Assembly: GCA_002501885.1 (NCBI GenBank)
Contig: DAON01000055.1
Coordinates: 1 to 6,896, forward strand
Origin: Euryarchaeota archaeon UBA220
GTDB lineage: Archaea; Thermoplasmatota; Poseidoniia; Poseidoniales; Thalassarchaeaceae
Direction of reading: 5' to 3'
Length of the DNA: 6,896 bases
The position numbers and the translations under genes are program-made. Below the pieces are notes generated by a model. That model was not told the origin of the DNA, ran no database searches, and was given only the letters and a program-made list of their open reading frames with translations. Within the stretch, counting starts at the first letter, position 1; every line of letters begins with the position of its first letter. Below are positions 6,646 through 6,896 of this stretch, one piece after another.

Positions 6646-6896
6646 ATGGCTCTCAAACAGGATAGTCTGGAGATGCCTCGTAAGCCCGGAGTCTATCTGT
6701 TCCGTCGCTCAGATGACCGAGTGATGTATGTGGGTAAGGCGACCGATTTGCGCTCTCGCGTCAGGTCCTATTTCTCTGCCAATCCTGATCGCGATATGAT
6801 TCCCCTTCTAGTCAGGGATTCGGATCGAATCGACTTCATCGTAACTAAGAGCCCCAGCGATGCGCTAATCCTTGAGCGGCAACTCATTAGAGAGCA
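6646..6896 (+). CDS. uvrC: UvrABC excinuclease subunit C, N-terminal GIY-YIG nuclease domain (3' end outside window)
   Basis: UvrC makes the dual incisions around bulky DNA lesions after UvrA-UvrB damage recognition. The visible part is the N-terminal GIY-YIG domain, responsible for the 3' incision. Counting from the ATG at 6646, the LEMPRKPGVYLF stretch has the GIY-equivalent GVY at 15-17, and YVGKATDLRSR follows with YVG at 28-30 and Arg38 at the catalytic arginine position. ALILE ends at Glu77, the metal-binding glutamate position; its spacing from the YVG Tyr matches Escherichia coli UvrC as I recall it. Start: in-frame ATGs lie at 6616, 6646 and 6673. The 6646 start gives the usual short leader before PGVY and avoids overlapping the divergent start codon; 6673 would cut into the first strand; 6616 remains possible. 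No clear Shine-Dalgarno sequence precedes any of them. The frame is open to the right edge, so the UvrB-binding and RNase H-like 5' nuclease parts are not seen. Confidence 0.9.
   Translation, partial: MALKQDSLEMPRKPGVYLFRRSDDRVMYVGKATDLRSRVRSYFSANPDRDMIPLLVRDSDRIDFIVTKSPSDALILERQLIRE

Overview
The window looks like chromosome from a planktonic marine euryarchaeon, most likely Marine Group II (Poseidoniales) or a close relative. This is inference from gene content and style: a very long secreted beta-helix/Ig-like surface protein, a pair of small stand-alone Lrp/AsnC ligand-binding-domain (RAM) proteins, a winged-helix STAND ATPase, and a uvrC start, all packed with almost no intergenic DNA. 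No ribosomal or tRNA gene is present to fix the taxonomy, so a bacterial origin is not formally excluded.

Layout: (1) From the left edge to 3851, minus strand, one open frame of at least 1283 codons encodes an exported protein. It has a signal peptide, a long right-handed beta-helix region and five tandem Ig/PKD/cadherin-like domains, and its C-terminus lies beyond the window. (2) A divergent gap of 110 bases (3852-3961) carries TATA-like sequence and a small inverted repeat. (3) Two plus-strand genes, 3962-4195 and 4198-4431, encode paralogous 77-residue RAM proteins in a tight bicistron; the second has a strong Shine-Dalgarno sequence inside the end of the first. (4) A 729-residue winged-helix plus STAND NTPase plus helical-repeat protein runs on the minus strand from 6617 to 4428; its stop codon overlaps that of the second RAM gene. 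(5) uvrC begins on the plus strand, head to head with the STAND gene, and runs off the right edge.

Functionally, (3) and (4) look like regulatory or sensing proteins: small-molecule-binding RAM modules without DNA-binding domains, and an ATP-dependent switch with its own DNA-binding domain. uvrC is nucleotide-excision-repair housekeeping, and the surface protein faces outside the cell. No link among them is proven beyond adjacency and very tight junctions. There is no gene-free stretch over 300 bases, and I saw no RNA gene, CRISPR array, insertion sequence or attachment site.
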